In this document: positions 52,340 to 61,158 of the stretch, in pieces
How the letters are laid out: every line of letters starts with the position of its first letter
How positions within the stretch are numbered: position 1 is the first letter of the stretch
Assembly (NCBI GenBank): GCA_021796225.1
Contig: JAJYOL010000001.1
Coordinates: 67,471 to 131,470 of the forward strand
From: Microcaldota archaeon
GTDB taxonomy: Archaea > Micrarchaeota > Micrarchaeia > Micrarchaeales > CABMGC01
Length of the DNA: 64,000 nucleotides
Direction: 5' to 3'
Translations under genes and position numbers: made by a program
Notes under the pieces: model-generated
What the model was told of the DNA's origin: nothing
Seen by the model: only the letters and a program-made list of their open reading frames with translations
Database searches by the model: none

Positions 52340-53353
52340 TTACGCCACGAATATAATATAAGTCAATATAAGATTTATTAAGGACAACGGGAGCAACCAC
52401 ATCCATCCGAGCCTCAGCATGCGGTCTATTCTCATTCTCACTGTAGTTGCCCTGATTATTATCGTGAACAACGCAACCAGCGTGGCCTTGAATATGAGCC
52501 ACACGGGTCCGGGAAGCACCGGCCCGCTCCATCCCCCGAGAAATATTATCGCTACGAGAAGGCTTCCCAGAAACATGCGCGTATAGTCTATGAATAGTAC
52601 GAGTGCGTAATATGGAGAGCTGAAATCCGTGAGCCATCCCGAAATGAGTTCCGAATCGGCTTCGCGTATGTCGAACGGTGGCCTTTCAAATTCCGCAAGC
52701 ATCGCTATGAAGAAAATAACGAAGCCGATGGGCATGAGCAGTGCGAAGTATCCCCTGCTCGCCTGCGTGAGTACGACCTGCTGTATGTTGAAGCTGCCGG
52801 AGAGCATTGCAGCGGCCGCGACCACGAGGACCATCGGAAGCTCGTAGCTCAGCAGCATGAGCACGGATCTCTGCGCGCTTATGTGCCCGAATTTGTTGCC
52901 GCTTGATACTCCTCCTACAAAGACCGCAAGTGGCATGAACGATATAAATACGAAAACGATGAGAAGCCCGGTTCCGAAATTCGCCACCTGCAGCGAATGC
53001 GCAAACGGGAGAATGAGAACTAGGAACGTGCTCGCCGAGAGAATGAATATCACGGAAAGCTGCATCAGTCTGAGATTTGCATTCGACGGCACGATGTTTT
53101 CCTTCGAAAGAAGCTTTATCAGATCCGCAAGGTTTTGCAGTATTCCATATTTGCCTACGTATGTAGGGCCGTGCCTGTGTTGAATCTTCGCAATTATCTT
53201 CCTTTCAGCCCATCCGAACATGTATGAAAAAATCGCTATGACTATCATTACGCCTATGGCGTAAATGAGCACCGCTATTGCTGAAAGAAGCAGGTTTCCC
53301 GAATTAAGCCACGCCTGCCACAGGCCTATTATATTGTAACTACTTGTCAACAC
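52340..53353 (-). CDS. nuoH: NADH-quinone oxidoreductase subunit H
   Basis: The 337-residue product has eight or so helices and NuoH motifs: AERKIIAKIQHRHGPTYVGKYGILQNLAD, ELPMV, and EFERPPFDIREADSELISGW near the quinone site. It overlaps the end of nuoD by 14 bases. Confidence 0.95.
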   Translation of the reverse strand: MLTSSYNIIGLWQAWLNSGNLLLSAIAVLIYAIGVMIVIAIFSYMFGWAERKIIAKIQHRHGPTYVGKYGILQNLADLIKLLSKENIVPSNANLRLMQLSVIFILSASTFLVLILPFAHSLQVANFGTGLLIVFVFISFMPLAVFVGGVSSGNKFGHISAQRSVLMLLSYELPMVLVVAAAAMLSGSFNIQQVVLTQASRGYFALLMPIGFVIFFIAMLAEFERPPFDIREADSELISGWLTDFSSPYYALVLFIDYTRMFLGSLLVAIIFLGGWSGPVLPGPVWLIFKATLVALFTIIIRATTVRMRIDRMLRLGWMWLLPLSLINLILTYIIFVA

Positions 53354-54440
53354 AACCCATCACCATGTCAAGAGAGCCGAGTATTGCGAAGAGGTCTGCA
53401 GTCTTGCATCCCCTTGCAACGTATTCCAATGCGGACAGATTTACGAAATTCGGGGATCTTATCGAAAGCCTGTAAGGAGATTGCGGATCCGCAATCATGT
53501 ACATCATCAGTTCTCCTCTCGGTACTTCTCTTCTTACCATAACTTCCCTATTCTTCGCTGCCGGAAGTATCAATTTCACCGGCATGCCTATCGCATCTCC
53601 TTCCGGGATCATGCGCAGCGCATTTTTTATGAGTCTGAGACTCTCCTTGATTTCAAGCATGCGCACCTTGTATCTTGCGAAGTTGTCCCCTTTATGTTCC
53701 GTCTGCATTTCAAAATTCAGTCTGTCGTATACGTAATACGGATTATTCTTTCTAACGTCATACTGCACTCCCGAAGCGCGGAGAACGGGCCCGGTAACCC
53801 CTAACTCTACGGCATCGTCCCTATTCAGTATTCCTACGCCTTTCATTCTTTCCATGAATACAGGATTGCTTTCCAGATAATGCTCGTATTCGCGGATTCT
53901 TTTTTCTTCCCTGTTTATGAAAGCAATGCAATTCTCTTCAAAATCCTTCGGTAAATCGAGATTCACTCCTCCGAGCCTCATGTTCACGTAAAACATGCGC
54001 TCTCCCGTAGCCTGTTCGAGAAGTCTGAGCACCATGTCCCTGTCTTCAAAGGTCCACATGAACATCGTGAACATTTGCCCTATGTCATTGCACATAGTGC
54101 CGAGGAAGAGAAGGTGGCTTGCTACTCTCTGCAATTCCAATTCTATTACGCGCACGTACTGCGCACGCTCCTTCACATCGACTCCCAATGCCGCTTCGAC
54201 GGCGGAAACGTATGTTTCATCATATGCCAAAGGAGAAACGTAATCCAACTTTTCCATGTAAGGGTGTGATTGAAGATATTTTCTCGTTTCCACAAGTTTT
54301 TCCACCCCGCGGTGAAGCATTCCGATATGCGCTTCCACATTTTCGACGGTATCGCCTTCAATGTCCGCAACGAGGCGCAATACTCCGTGTGTGCTGGGGT
54401 GTACGGGGCCTATGTTTATTCTCGTTACCATTATTACCAT
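53340..54440 (-). CDS. nuoD: NADH-quinone oxidoreductase subunit D
   Basis: The 366-residue product has the 49-kDa subunit features: NIGPVHPSTHGVLRL, the conserved YLDYVSPL-like LDYVSPLAYDE, RASGVQYDVRKNNPY and the final LGSLDMVMGCVDK. NiFe cysteine pairs are absent, so it is a quinone-reducing complex I, not a hydrogenase. ATG 54440 overlaps the nuoC stop (TGATG); ATG 54431 is an alternative. Confidence 0.95.
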   Translation of the reverse strand: MVIMVTRINIGPVHPSTHGVLRLVADIEGDTVENVEAHIGMLHRGVEKLVETRKYLQSHPYMEKLDYVSPLAYDETYVSAVEAALGVDVKERAQYVRVIELELQRVASHLLFLGTMCNDIGQMFTMFMWTFEDRDMVLRLLEQATGERMFYVNMRLGGVNLDLPKDFEENCIAFINREEKRIREYEHYLESNPVFMERMKGVGILNRDDAVELGVTGPVLRASGVQYDVRKNNPYYVYDRLNFEMQTEHKGDNFARYKVRMLEIKESLRLIKNALRMIPEGDAIGMPVKLILPAAKNREVMVRREVPRGELMMYMIADPQSPYRLSIRSPNFVNLSALEYVARGCKTADLFAILGSLDMVMGCVDK

Positions 54441-54817
54441 CACTTTTCCGTTTCGTATTCCGAATTCCATGCAAAGCTCTTTCTCAATGGGAATGAGGTT
54501 CCATCCCATTTTTCGAGAAGCAGCTTCTTTATGCGTCTGCCCTTTATGCTAACGCCGAACATTTCGTAAAGTTCCCTTTCATACCAGTCCGCAGCCTTGA
54601 ATATCTCCATGACTGACGGCACCCACACATCATCCGGGTTCAAATCCACGGAAATTACCTGATCGTCGTTCTTTTCAATATCCCTTACGAAATACAGCAC
54701 TTCGAAATTCTTTACGTAATCCACTGCCGTTATCTTGACAAGATACGTGTATCCGTCCTTTTTCATCTGCTCCAGTTTTTCCAGGAGCTTTTCCCGTTCA
54801 ATCTTCAATCTTTCCAC
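54440..54817 (-). CDS. nuoC: NADH-quinone oxidoreductase subunit C
   Basis: The 125-residue product has the 30-kDa subunit core: ITAVDYVKNFEVLYFV and the signature WYERELYEMFGVSIKGR. It is at the short end for NuoC. It overlaps nuoB by 20 bases. Confidence 0.94.
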   Translation of the reverse strand: MERLKIEREKLLEKLEQMKKDGYTYLVKITAVDYVKNFEVLYFVRDIEKNDDQVISVDLNPDDVWVPSVMEIFKAADWYERELYEMFGVSIKGRRIKKLLLEKWDGTSFPLRKSFAWNSEYETEK

Positions 54818-55373
54818 CCATCTTGTCCTGAAGTTTCATAAGTGCCTGAAACAGGTTCTCCGGTCTAGGAGGACATCCGGCAACGTATACGTCGACAGGA
54901 AGCACCTGATCTATGCCTTTTATTATGTTGTAGCTTTCCCACCACGGTCCGCCGCACGTTGCACATTCTCCAAAAGCGATTACATGCTTGGGCTCCGACA
55001 TCTGTTCGTACAATCTTTTTATTTCAGGAACCATTGCCTTGGTGACCCAACCTGCAATTATCATGACGTCGCACTGTCTCGGGCTTGGCCTGAAGAGAAG
55101 GTAACCCTTTCTTTCCGCATCTATTCTCGCAGCGCCGAAGTCCATAAGCTCCATTGCACAGCACGCCAGTCCGAATTGCATCGGCCAAAGCGAATTCTGT
55201 CTCGCCCATTTTATCACGCCTTCCGTAGGTCCCGCCGATTTTATCAAGTCGGAAAGCTTTCCGAACATGACGTTGGGCTTGATGCTGTATTTTTTTAGCG
55301 ATTCCGCAGTGAGCCTCTCCATCTCCTTTCGAGCATTCATGAATTCCGCACTGCTCTTGTCTATCTCATCCAT
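54798..55373 (-). CDS. nuoB: NADH-quinone oxidoreductase subunit B
   Basis: The 191-residue product carries the N2 cluster ligands: adjacent Cys71-Cys72 (FGLACCAMEL), Cys137 (FGECATCGG) and Cys167 (VAGCPPRPE). The ~45-residue N-terminal extension before the core is helical and charged. It overlaps nuoA by one base. Confidence 0.96.
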   Translation of the reverse strand: MDEIDKSSAEFMNARKEMERLTAESLKKYSIKPNVMFGKLSDLIKSAGPTEGVIKWARQNSLWPMQFGLACCAMELMDFGAARIDAERKGYLLFRPSPRQCDVMIIAGWVTKAMVPEIKRLYEQMSEPKHVIAFGECATCGGPWWESYNIIKGIDQVLPVDVYVAGCPPRPENLFQALMKLQDKMGGKIED

Positions 55374-55738
55374 TAGTAGTACCTCTCATATTTGACTGTC
55401 AGCAGTGCGAGGAACTCCAGCACTATGCCCGCACCGAATAGGATCAGCATCGCCGTGCCGTACGCGCCGCCAAGCGCCTTCGCGTTTATGGCCCACACCA
55501 ATGCCACTACGGTAATGATTTCAAACAGGATAAAGAGCGGAAAATAATAAAGATACTCGTTCATGGTGCTTGTCCTGCTTCCCCTGCTCCCTTCACCGCT
55601 CTCGTAATTGTTGTTTTTTACCTGATTTGGCACGCTTCTTCTCCTTGCCAATATGGAAAAAGCCAGCATTGACAGAGGCTCAAAGAGCGATAGGATTACG
55701 AATACAGCAACCACTATATACGCTTGCGGCATGAACAA
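55373..55738 (-). CDS. nuoA: NADH-quinone oxidoreductase subunit A
   Basis: The 121-residue product has three helices and the conserved NYESGEGSRGSRTS loop with an acidic residue. First gene of the ten-gene nuo operon. ATG 55732 (third codon) may be the true start: a TATA-like ATTAAATT (55752-55759) is about 24 bases before it, giving a leaderless mRNA. Confidence 0.92.
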   Translation of the reverse strand: MFMPQAYIVVAVFVILSLFEPLSMLAFSILARRRSVPNQVKNNNYESGEGSRGSRTSTMNEYLYYFPLFILFEIITVVALVWAINAKALGGAYGTAMLILFGAGIVLEFLALLTVKYERYY

Positions 55739-55854
55739 CTATTGGATACATAATTTAATATTGATTTGTAGACATAGAGTTTCGTGTTCTTCATACGGAA
55801 TGCATCCTGCCATTTAGAAAGTTTTATTAGCTGGAGCAGACCTATTCTACAGCA

Positions 55855-55929
55855 GGGCTCGTAACTCAGCTTGGCTAGAGTGGAAGGCTTTTAACCTTTA
55901 AGTCGTGGGTTCAAATCCCACCGGGCCCG
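55855..55929 (+). tRNA. tRNA-Lys(UUU)
   Basis: Acceptor GGGCTCG/CGGGCCC (one U-G pair), D stem ACTC/GAGT, anticodon stem GAAGG/CCTTT with loop CTTTTAA (anticodon TTT), T arm GTGGG/CCCAC, G73, no intron, no encoded CCA. A TATA-like GTTTTATTAG lies about 27 bases upstream. It is followed 89 bases later by lysyl-tRNA synthetase. Confidence 0.93.
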
Positions 55930-56018
55930 TTTACAGAATATCCCCGCAGCGATTCCTTCTCCCGTGATATTATATACTTTTCTCGGGCTATTAACTAACG
56001 GCATTTACCGTGATTTGC

Positions 56019-57482
56019 ATGGCAGACGATTCAAAGATGGACAAGCTCAATCGCTTGATAAAAGAAGGGGTAACTCCCTATCCTTATTCATACAAGACTA
56101 CGCACAAGTCCTCTCACATAACTTCTCATTATTCCGAACTTGAAGGCAAGCAGGTAAGCGTTGCAGGGAGGGTAATGGCCCGAAGAGGAATGGGCAAGTT
56201 GTCATTCCTTGATGTTTTCGACAGTGCCGGCAGGATACAGGTGTTGGTGCGCGCAGATTCCGCAGACGAATCGTCCATGAAGCTTCTCGAATTTCTCGAT
56301 ACCGGTGACATAATAGGAGCCGAAGGTACGGTTGTCAAGACAAAGAAGGGAGAAATCACCGTCGAGGCAAAGCGGATTACCATGCTTGCAAAGTCGCTGC
56401 GCACACTTCCTGAAAAGTTTCACGGCCTTACCGATACCGAATTGAGGTACAGGAAAAGATATCTCGACCTTATGGTAAATCAGAACGTCAGAAATTTTCT
56501 GTCAACACGCGCTGCAATATTGAAATATTTCAGGGACTTTCTCGATTCCGAAGGATACACGGAATTCGAAACTCCCGTCCTGCAGCCGACATACGGTGGA
56601 GCAAATGCAAAGCCGTTTACCACCGAGTATGCGGCGCTCAATACGAAAGTCTATTTGAGAATATCGGACGAGCTCTATCTGAAAAGGCTCATAATAGGCG
56701 GGTTTGACAAGGTATATGAGGTATCGAAGGATTTCAGGAATGAAGACATAGATTCGACACACAATCCCGAGTTCACGCAGATAGAATTCTACGAAGCGTA
56801 CAAGGATTACGAAGACTTCATGAAACTCACCGAACGCATGGTAAGCGGATTGGTAAAGAAGCTCTTCGGAAGCTACAAAATAACGTATCAGGGCAGGGAG
56901 GTTGATTTTACCCCTCCATTCAAAAGAGTCTACTGGGTAGACGAGCTGAAAAAGAAAACGGGCATAGACATAACCGAAATGACCGATGCGGAAGCCGCTT
57001 TAATCGCGAAAAAAGAAGGGCTTGAAACCGATATCAAAAACGCATATCACGTTTCCGATAGCCTCTTTGACAAATACGTCAAACCCGATCTCTGGAACCC
57101 TGCATTCGTGGTAGATTTTCCTGCTTATATGTGTCCGCTCACGAAGGACAAGCGCGGCAACCCGAAGCTCAGCGAAAGATTCGAGTTTTTCATCGCAGGG
57201 AAGGAAGTCGGGAATTGCTATTCCGAACTTACCGATCCTATAGAGCAGCGGAAAAAATTCGAAGCGCAGGATTCCGCAAGGAAGAAGGGCGATTACGAAA
57301 TGCCTCCTTCGGACACGGACTTTCTCGAAGCCATAGAATACGGGATGCCCCCTACCGCGGGCATGGGCATATCGATAGATAGGCCGGCAATGATACTTAC
57401 CGATACGGCTTCAATAAAGGAAGTCATCGCTTTTCCTGCAGTGAAGCCGGAAAAGCCTGAAAAGAAAGAAAAAGAGAAATGA
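56019..57482 (+). CDS. lysS: Lysyl-tRNA synthetase, class II
   Basis: The 487-residue product has an N-terminal OB-fold anticodon domain (VSVAGRVMARRGMGKLSFLDV) and class II catalytic motifs: motif 1 around FETPVLQPTYGGANAKPF, motif 2 FRNEDIDSTHNPEFTQIEFYEAY and motif 3 GMGISIDRPAM with the usual Arg. Many archaea use the unrelated class I enzyme, so this is the bacterial/eukaryotic-type choice. ATG 56019 is used rather than 56010. A Lys/Glu tail ends the protein. Confidence 0.95.
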   Translation: MADDSKMDKLNRLIKEGVTPYPYSYKTTHKSSHITSHYSELEGKQVSVAGRVMARRGMGKLSFLDVFDSAGRIQVLVRADSADESSMKLLEFLDTGDIIGAEGTVVKTKKGEITVEAKRITMLAKSLRTLPEKFHGLTDTELRYRKRYLDLMVNQNVRNFLSTRAAILKYFRDFLDSEGYTEFETPVLQPTYGGANAKPFTTEYAALNTKVYLRISDELYLKRLIIGGFDKVYEVSKDFRNEDIDSTHNPEFTQIEFYEAYKDYEDFMKLTERMVSGLVKKLFGSYKITYQGREVDFTPPFKRVYWVDELKKKTGIDITEMTDAEAALIAKKEGLETDIKNAYHVSDSLFDKYVKPDLWNPAFVVDFPAYMCPLTKDKRGNPKLSERFEFFIAGKEVGNCYSELTDPIEQRKKFEAQDSARKKGDYEMPPSDTDFLEAIEYGMPPTAGMGISIDRPAMILTDTASIKEVIAFPAVKPEKPEKKEKEK

Positions 57483-57536
57483 GCCTGCAAAACAAAACAG
57501 CAGGCAAAATAATCCCTAATCAAAACGCGTTTACGT

Positions 57537-58286
57537 TCAGTCGTACTTGAACAATACGCTTACGCTTTCCGTTACGGTACTCGTTCCCGTGTATATTGTA
57601 GGTTCGGAAACACTGCCAAGTGACGAGCCTGCCGTAGAATACAACGGAGTCACCGGATATACATAATATCCAGATACGGATACGTTGACCGGAGATATCT
57701 GAACTCCAGCACCAGCTACGCCGTGCGCCTGGGTTGTCGCATTCTGCATTGCTATCGAAAGTGCCTGTGCGCTCAATTCTGCAATCTGCGAAGCTGAAAG
57801 TTTCGCCTGCACTGAAGAAACGTACGTATTCGGTATCTGAGACAATGCGTCAAGCACGCTTCCCGTATCCGAAACATTCGGAAGCAATATTCTGACGGTT
57901 TCCGTAGCAAGGTATCCCGTAGGCACAGACCCCCACGTTCCATTCACATACGTGTAATTGTATGCTTTCGTAAGCGAGTAAGAAGTCGTAGATATGCTGC
58001 TTAAATTTCCATTGACGTATCCTATCAGCGTTGTATTTATTACGGACATTGTTGCAGACAGGTTATGCGTTGCCTCCGAAGCGTTGACACCGGTACCGTT
58101 TACCTGTATATGCAGCACCTCCTGTGTTGCCGCTGCAGACGCGGATCCCGTGGCGCTTACCAAAATGGTTCTGCCATTGCCCACATGCGATTGAACACCG
58201 CCGTATGTAATGCCATACACCGAAATTACACCTGCCACAATAATCGCAACAATTGCGATTGCGGAGTGCATCATATATGTTTTCAT
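57537..58286 (-). CDS. SIMPL-domain (DUF541) exported protein
   Basis: The 249-residue product has an N-terminal membrane anchor or signal (about 8-28), then a SIMPL domain: ILVSATGSASAAATQEVLHIQVNGTG..., TTSYSLTKAYNY, a central LSQIPNTYVSSVQAKLS and a final ESVSVLFKYD. It is rich in Asn-x-Thr/Ser sites. Function of the family is poorly known (cell surface or periplasm). Confidence 0.85.
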   Translation of the reverse strand: MKTYMMHSAIAIVAIIVAGVISVYGITYGGVQSHVGNGRTILVSATGSASAAATQEVLHIQVNGTGVNASEATHNLSATMSVINTTLIGYVNGNLSSISTTSYSLTKAYNYTYVNGTWGSVPTGYLATETVRILLPNVSDTGSVLDALSQIPNTYVSSVQAKLSASQIAELSAQALSIAMQNATTQAHGVAGAGVQISPVNVSVSGYYVYPVTPLYSTAGSSLGSVSEPTIYTGTSTVTESVSVLFKYD

Positions 58287-58333
58287 GATATCACAATATT
58301 ACTCCAATACTCCTCTTCTTAAATATACATACG

Positions 58334-59215
58334 CTACCTGCACCGCCTTTCAAGTTTTTTCATGACTTCCGGTATTGCATCTACTATATCGCTTGCCAAT
58401 ATATGGTACCCTTTCTTAGAGTAAAGATAATCTCCTATTTGCGTATGTACGAATGCGCCTGCAATTGCACTTGAAAAAACATCGCCATTTCCGGATGACA
58501 ATCCTCCTATGATACCAGAGAGAACGTCGCCGCTTCCCATGGTGGCAAGCGCGGCGGTCTTCGCCCGTATTACCTTTACCATTTTGCCATCAGTAACGAT
58601 CGTATCGTGCCCTTTCAGAAGAATTACCGTTCCAAACCGCAGCGCCGCATTTTTTGCATATCCTACACGTGCTTTAAGATCTTTTACCGGAAGCGTCTTC
58701 CCCGTAATTTTATGAAATTCGTTATCATTTGGTGTAATCAGCAATTTTTCACGCTCCTTTATGCCTTTCAGTGCACCAATCGCATCGGCATCGACGATTA
58801 CACACTTTCCAGATTTCACTGCGTGGTTAACTACGCGCGCTATTGCTTTTTCCGTCTCCTTTTCCCGTCCGATTCCAGGCCCTATGACTATCGAATCCGC
58901 TTTGTCCGCTTCGGATTCAAGCAGCTTGACGGACTTCATGCCTATGGACTTTCCGGGAATGCCTTTTACTATTATATCCGGAGACAGTTTTCTTACCGCA
59001 TCGACTATTTGCTCAGGCACGCATGTTATTGCATAGCCCGAACCCGTTCTCATTGCCGCCAATGTGGAATAAGCTGCAGTAGAGGCGAGAACCGGCGCGC
59101 CATGAAACGTGCCGTTCCCCCCGACGATGAATACTTTTCCATTTTCCCTTTTATTTGAATACGGATCACGTTTTCTCAATGCATGACAGAAATCCTCGAT
59201 GCCTGCAATTTCCAT
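58334..59215 (-). CDS. nnrD: ADP-dependent NAD(P)H-hydrate dehydratase
   Basis: The 293-residue product has the ribokinase-like fold of NnrD/YjeF C-domain: VFIVGGNGTFHGAPVLAS, TGSGYA, the glycine-rich IGPGIGREKETE, ITPNDNEFHKITG and the catalytic GSGDVLSGIIGG. It repairs damaged NAD(P)H. The usual N-terminal epimerase domain (NnrE) is not fused and not nearby. Confidence 0.93.
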   Translation of the reverse strand: MEIAGIEDFCHALRKRDPYSNKRENGKVFIVGGNGTFHGAPVLASTAAYSTLAAMRTGSGYAITCVPEQIVDAVRKLSPDIIVKGIPGKSIGMKSVKLLESEADKADSIVIGPGIGREKETEKAIARVVNHAVKSGKCVIVDADAIGALKGIKEREKLLITPNDNEFHKITGKTLPVKDLKARVGYAKNAALRFGTVILLKGHDTIVTDGKMVKVIRAKTAALATMGSGDVLSGIIGGLSSGNGDVFSSAIAGAFVHTQIGDYLYSKKGYHILASDIVDAIPEVMKKLERRCR

Positions 59216-59259
59216 AACATTCTCATCTATTCAAATCCTTATTAAATGCGCGTGCGATT

Positions 59260-60138
59260 TTACACAATGTGACCAAATAATATTCCAATAATCATCAAAA
59301 TTCCAAACAGTAGTGTAAGGCGGGATATTCTCGCAGGAGCATCGCGTGCAATTTTCTCATGCATCATCTTCCATATGCCATATGCGGGATATGCACTGAT
59401 CAATACGAGCAATGACAGCAGCGGTATCATCTTTAATATCACGAACAGTATGGTGGTAACATAGACTGCAGCAAGCAGCCCGGAAAAAAGAGCAAGCGAA
59501 GAATATTTTCCTATTGCCGTCACGACACTGTGCACGTGTGCTTTTTTGTCTTCATCTATATCCCTAATATTGTTTGCTATTAATACCAGTGTTATCAACA
59601 AACCGATAGGTATTGATACCACTATCGGGATCAAAGACAAGGAACCGCTTTCGGCAAAAAAGGCGCTTTCAACTATCAACGGCCCGTATACTAAGAATAC
59701 TGCCACTTCACCAAGTCCCAATGCCTTGATGCTCTTTTTCCCTATGGTATAGAAATATGCAAATCCTGCCCCGACGAATCCAAGAATCAGTATCCAATAG
59801 CTGCTTTCCATTGCGACATAGAGTCCGCACAGGAGTGCAACAGCGGACATGAAAATAACCGCATACCACAATTTTTTAATCGTTATACTTTTTGCAATAA
59901 GCGGATGCCATTGGCCTTCCGATGCCGAATCTTTTCGTTTGTCTATTCCGTACTTGAAATCGTATATCTCGTTTACCACGTTTGCTATGCCGTTAAGCGC
60001 TACGACTCCTATGATCATCACAACGTACACGGCAAGATCAAATTTTGGCAGTGCGAGTGCGACTCCCAATGTTACGGAAACGAAATTCAATGGGAATGAC
60101 CACGCCCTTATTGCAGCCATCCACTTCAGTACGTCCAT
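59260..60138 (-). CDS. UbiA-family prenyltransferase, MenA-like
   Basis: The 292-residue product has about eight or nine helices and the two Asp-rich sites: NVVNEIYDFKYGID (first) and NNIRDIDEDKKAH (second). The second motif, and the start RAWSFPLNFVSVTLGVALA, are closest to MenA, the dihydroxynaphthoate prenyltransferase of menaquinone synthesis. Archaeal lipid DGGGP synthase belongs to the same family and remains possible. A quinone role would match the complex I operon. Confidence 0.8.
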   Translation of the reverse strand: MDVLKWMAAIRAWSFPLNFVSVTLGVALALPKFDLAVYVVMIIGVVALNGIANVVNEIYDFKYGIDKRKDSASEGQWHPLIAKSITIKKLWYAVIFMSAVALLCGLYVAMESSYWILILGFVGAGFAYFYTIGKKSIKALGLGEVAVFLVYGPLIVESAFFAESGSLSLIPIVVSIPIGLLITLVLIANNIRDIDEDKKAHVHSVVTAIGKYSSLALFSGLLAAVYVTTILFVILKMIPLLSLLVLISAYPAYGIWKMMHEKIARDAPARISRLTLLFGILMIIGILFGHIV

Positions 60139-60224
60139 CGATAAGCTATTGCTGCGTAAGGCTTATGAGCTTTATCAACCAGAAGCAACAGCATTAAAAA
60201 CCACATCGTCGGATATTCTGTTGT

Positions 60225-61148
60225 ATGACAAAAAAATGCCGCATTGCAAGGCCCTTTCAAGGTATCTTAATCTACAATTGTAAATTATGCAAAATACAAT
60301 CTGCAATGGAATATCTCATGACCTACGGGTGGGCCATACTCGTCATTGCGGTTGTGCTCGGTGTTTTGTACTCTCTTGGGGTATTTAGTCCTTCCAACTT
60401 CGCGCCTAAGGCACAACCAGGAAGCTGCCAAGTTTTCCGTCCGAATGGGCCCGGGACATCTTATGATATTAATCTGGAAGGAACTTGTAATGGCGAATTG
60501 CCGCAATATGTCGCGCAGTTTGATGGACAAAGTTATGTACAGATGGGGTTTAACATTACTTCATCATTAATTACTTCTAGTACTGGCGTTACGGAATCCG
60601 CATGGATATATATTTTATCTTTGCCAAATGGGGATCCGACAGTATTTAGCATCAACGACGCACAGTTGGGTTTAGGAAAAGTAACATCAACTACTGCACA
60701 GGTTAGACCATGCGTAGGAAGTGCTTGTCCACTAAGTGTCAATACGATTCCTACTAATCAGTGGGAACAGATATCATATACGTATAATGGGACTACTGGC
60801 ATAATATATATCAATGGGATTAATCAGGGGACTTTTAGTGCAGGTTCGCTTAGTACCAATGGGGTAGCTTGTATAAGTCAAGTTTCTCTCCACACTGCAT
60901 GCAATGGCGGTTGGCCTTTCGATGGATATATTTCCAATATACAAGCCTACAACACTTCTTTCTCAGCAAATGAAATATCTATGCTTTACAACGAGGGCAT
61001 AGGTGGTGCACCAATTAAACCGCAAAATCTCATCGGTTGGTGGCCTCTCAATGGGGATGTTAATGATTACAGTGGTAATAATAACAATGGGGTTCCAACT
61101 AAAGTTTTGTTTATAGGAACATGGCAGAGTGGATATACACCACCGTAA
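60225..61148 (+). CDS. Class III signal peptide (pilin-like) LamG protein, start uncertain
   Basis: The 307-residue product has the IQSAMEYLMTYGWAIL segment, the PGSCQVFRPNGPGTSY cassette, a lectin-like centre and the GIGGAPI / WWPLNGD / DYSGNNNNGVP ending. The first in-frame ATG (60225) gives a 25-residue basic leader with three Cys, longer than in its paralogues; the ATG at 60288, where the paralogues would start, is out of frame. So a frameshift in the leader is possible. Confidence 0.8.
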   Translation: MTKKCRIARPFQGILIYNCKLCKIQSAMEYLMTYGWAILVIAVVLGVLYSLGVFSPSNFAPKAQPGSCQVFRPNGPGTSYDINLEGTCNGELPQYVAQFDGQSYVQMGFNITSSLITSSTGVTESAWIYILSLPNGDPTVFSINDAQLGLGKVTSTTAQVRPCVGSACPLSVNTIPTNQWEQISYTYNGTTGIIYINGINQGTFSAGSLSTNGVACISQVSLHTACNGGWPFDGYISNIQAYNTSFSANEISMLYNEGIGGAPIKPQNLIGWWPLNGDVNDYSGNNNNGVPTKVLFIGTWQSGYTPP

Positions 61149-61158
61149 TGGGATGAAT

